DNA from: Planctomycetaceae bacterium
GTDB taxonomy: Bacteria; Planctomycetota; Planctomycetia; Planctomycetales; Planctomycetaceae
Assembly: GCA_020426515.1 (NCBI GenBank)
Contig: JAGQPW010000032.1
Coordinates: forward strand, 1-44,082
Direction of reading: 5' to 3'
Length of the DNA: 44,082 nt
Part shown: positions 43,836-44,082 of the stretch, in pieces
Numbering within the stretch: the stretch's first letter is position 1
Layout of the letters: the number at the start of each line of letters is the position of its first letter
Made by a program: the position numbers and the translations under genes
Notes under the pieces: generated by a model
The model's input: only the letters and a program-made list of their open reading frames with translations
Databases searched by the model: none
Told to the model about the DNA's origin: nothing

Positions 43836-44082
43836 TCAGTGCTGGAACAGGAACTCTTTCGAGTTGAGCACGGCCCAGCCCACATCTTCCAGCGCCAGTC
43901 GACGGTCGCTGCTGCTGGAAATATGAGCCAGCGAGGCCTTCAGTTCTGCGTCGTTGGGTTGCCGACTGAGAGCGGCCAGGTACAGCGTCCGCACGATCTC
44001 CTCATCGCCCTTTTCGGCAGCAATCAACTGATTGATCCGCCCTTTGTCGTCACGCAGCTTGTTGTGAACCGTGGGGCCGTTG
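43836..44082 (-). CDS. C-terminus of a DUF1553 (PSD1-type) protein, truncated by the window edge
   Basis: The frame is open from the window edge to the stop at 43836 and encodes about 81 residues, beginning NGPTVHNKLRDDKGRINQL and ending VLNSKEFLFQH. This matches the end of the planctomycete DUF1549/DUF1553 proteins, which finish with LNSKEFLFNH-like sequence after ALSRQPNDAEL. Full-length members are large exported proteins often with a cytochrome c domain at the N-terminus, commonly next to a DUF1501 gene. The TTG at 44027 is internal and not a start. Confidence 0.85.
   Translation of the reverse strand, partial: NGPTVHNKLRDDKGRINQLIAAEKGDEEIVRTLYLAALSRQPNDAELKASLAHISSSSDRRLALEDVGWAVLNSKEFLFQH

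Noticed and set aside
1..44082. CRISPR arrays, toxin-antitoxin pairs, phage genes or known defence systems
   Set aside because: No regularly spaced direct repeats, Cas-like proteins, integrases or phage structural genes were seen. The accessory signal is limited to the REP/RAYT interval.

Overview
The window reads as chromosomal DNA of a planctomycete (Planctomycetota, probably Planctomycetales). It carries a DUF1501 twin-arginine protein, a DUF1559 pseudopilin-like protein, the C-terminus of a DUF1553 protein, a beta-propeller/di-haem cytochrome fusion and a CehA/McbA-type metallohydrolase, in moderately GC-rich, mostly housekeeping-type DNA. I recognise no rRNA, tRNA, CRISPR array or intact insertion sequence.

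Layout: 1-6.3 kb (minus strand) holds a truncated small gene overlapping rsmH, a LutA-like Fe-S protein, the propeller-cytochrome fusion, rsmD, an alpha/beta-hydrolase without the usual nucleophile, and a helical protein of unknown function. 6.3-14.6 kb (minus) is a respiratory complex I membrane-arm cluster transcribed nuoH-J-K-L-M-N; nuoI and all peripheral-arm genes are absent, and NuoL and NuoJ both carry long histidine-rich insertions. 14.7-18.9 kb holds protoporphyrinogen oxidase, a CobW-type GTPase, a PNPOx-fold protein and a 67-residue ORF. 19.0-20.2 kb is a nest of palindromic repeats (below). 20.2-23.6 kb encodes an SPFH/GYF_2 protein and a secreted FAD oxidoreductase. 23.9-27.5 kb (plus) encodes an IscA-type protein, a HemN-like radical SAM protein, a GH5-like secreted glycosidase and a methyltransferase. 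27.5-31.5 kb (minus) encodes YchF, MetK and a DUF1501 protein. 31.8-35.1 kb (plus) encodes a YkgJ-type Cys-cluster protein, an M28 peptidase coupled to a small membrane protein, and the DUF1559 protein. 35.1-36.7 kb (minus) encodes a DUF4149-like membrane protein and a leucine-rich-repeat lipoprotein. 37-43.5 kb (plus) encodes the CehA/McbA protein, a small EamA-type membrane protein, an archaeal-type PheRS beta subunit with a zinc-ribbon insertion, and an MFS transporter. The right edge cuts a DUF1553 gene.

The most unusual structure is at 19.03-20.21 kb. Two inverted GTAG-headed palindromes form a perfect REP doublet (REPIN). It abuts the first ~37 codons of a REP-associated tyrosine transposase (RAYT), which is preceded by a solo REP of a second type. 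An AT-richer 269-codon gene lies beside the doublet and has a partial REP end at its stop codon. A second REPIN, matching the solo REP type, sits between metK and ychF. This looks like a decayed REPtron and predicts an active RAYT elsewhere in the genome.

Other points of interest are the paired His-rich insertions in complex I, the PheT zinc ribbon, and the split complex I locus.
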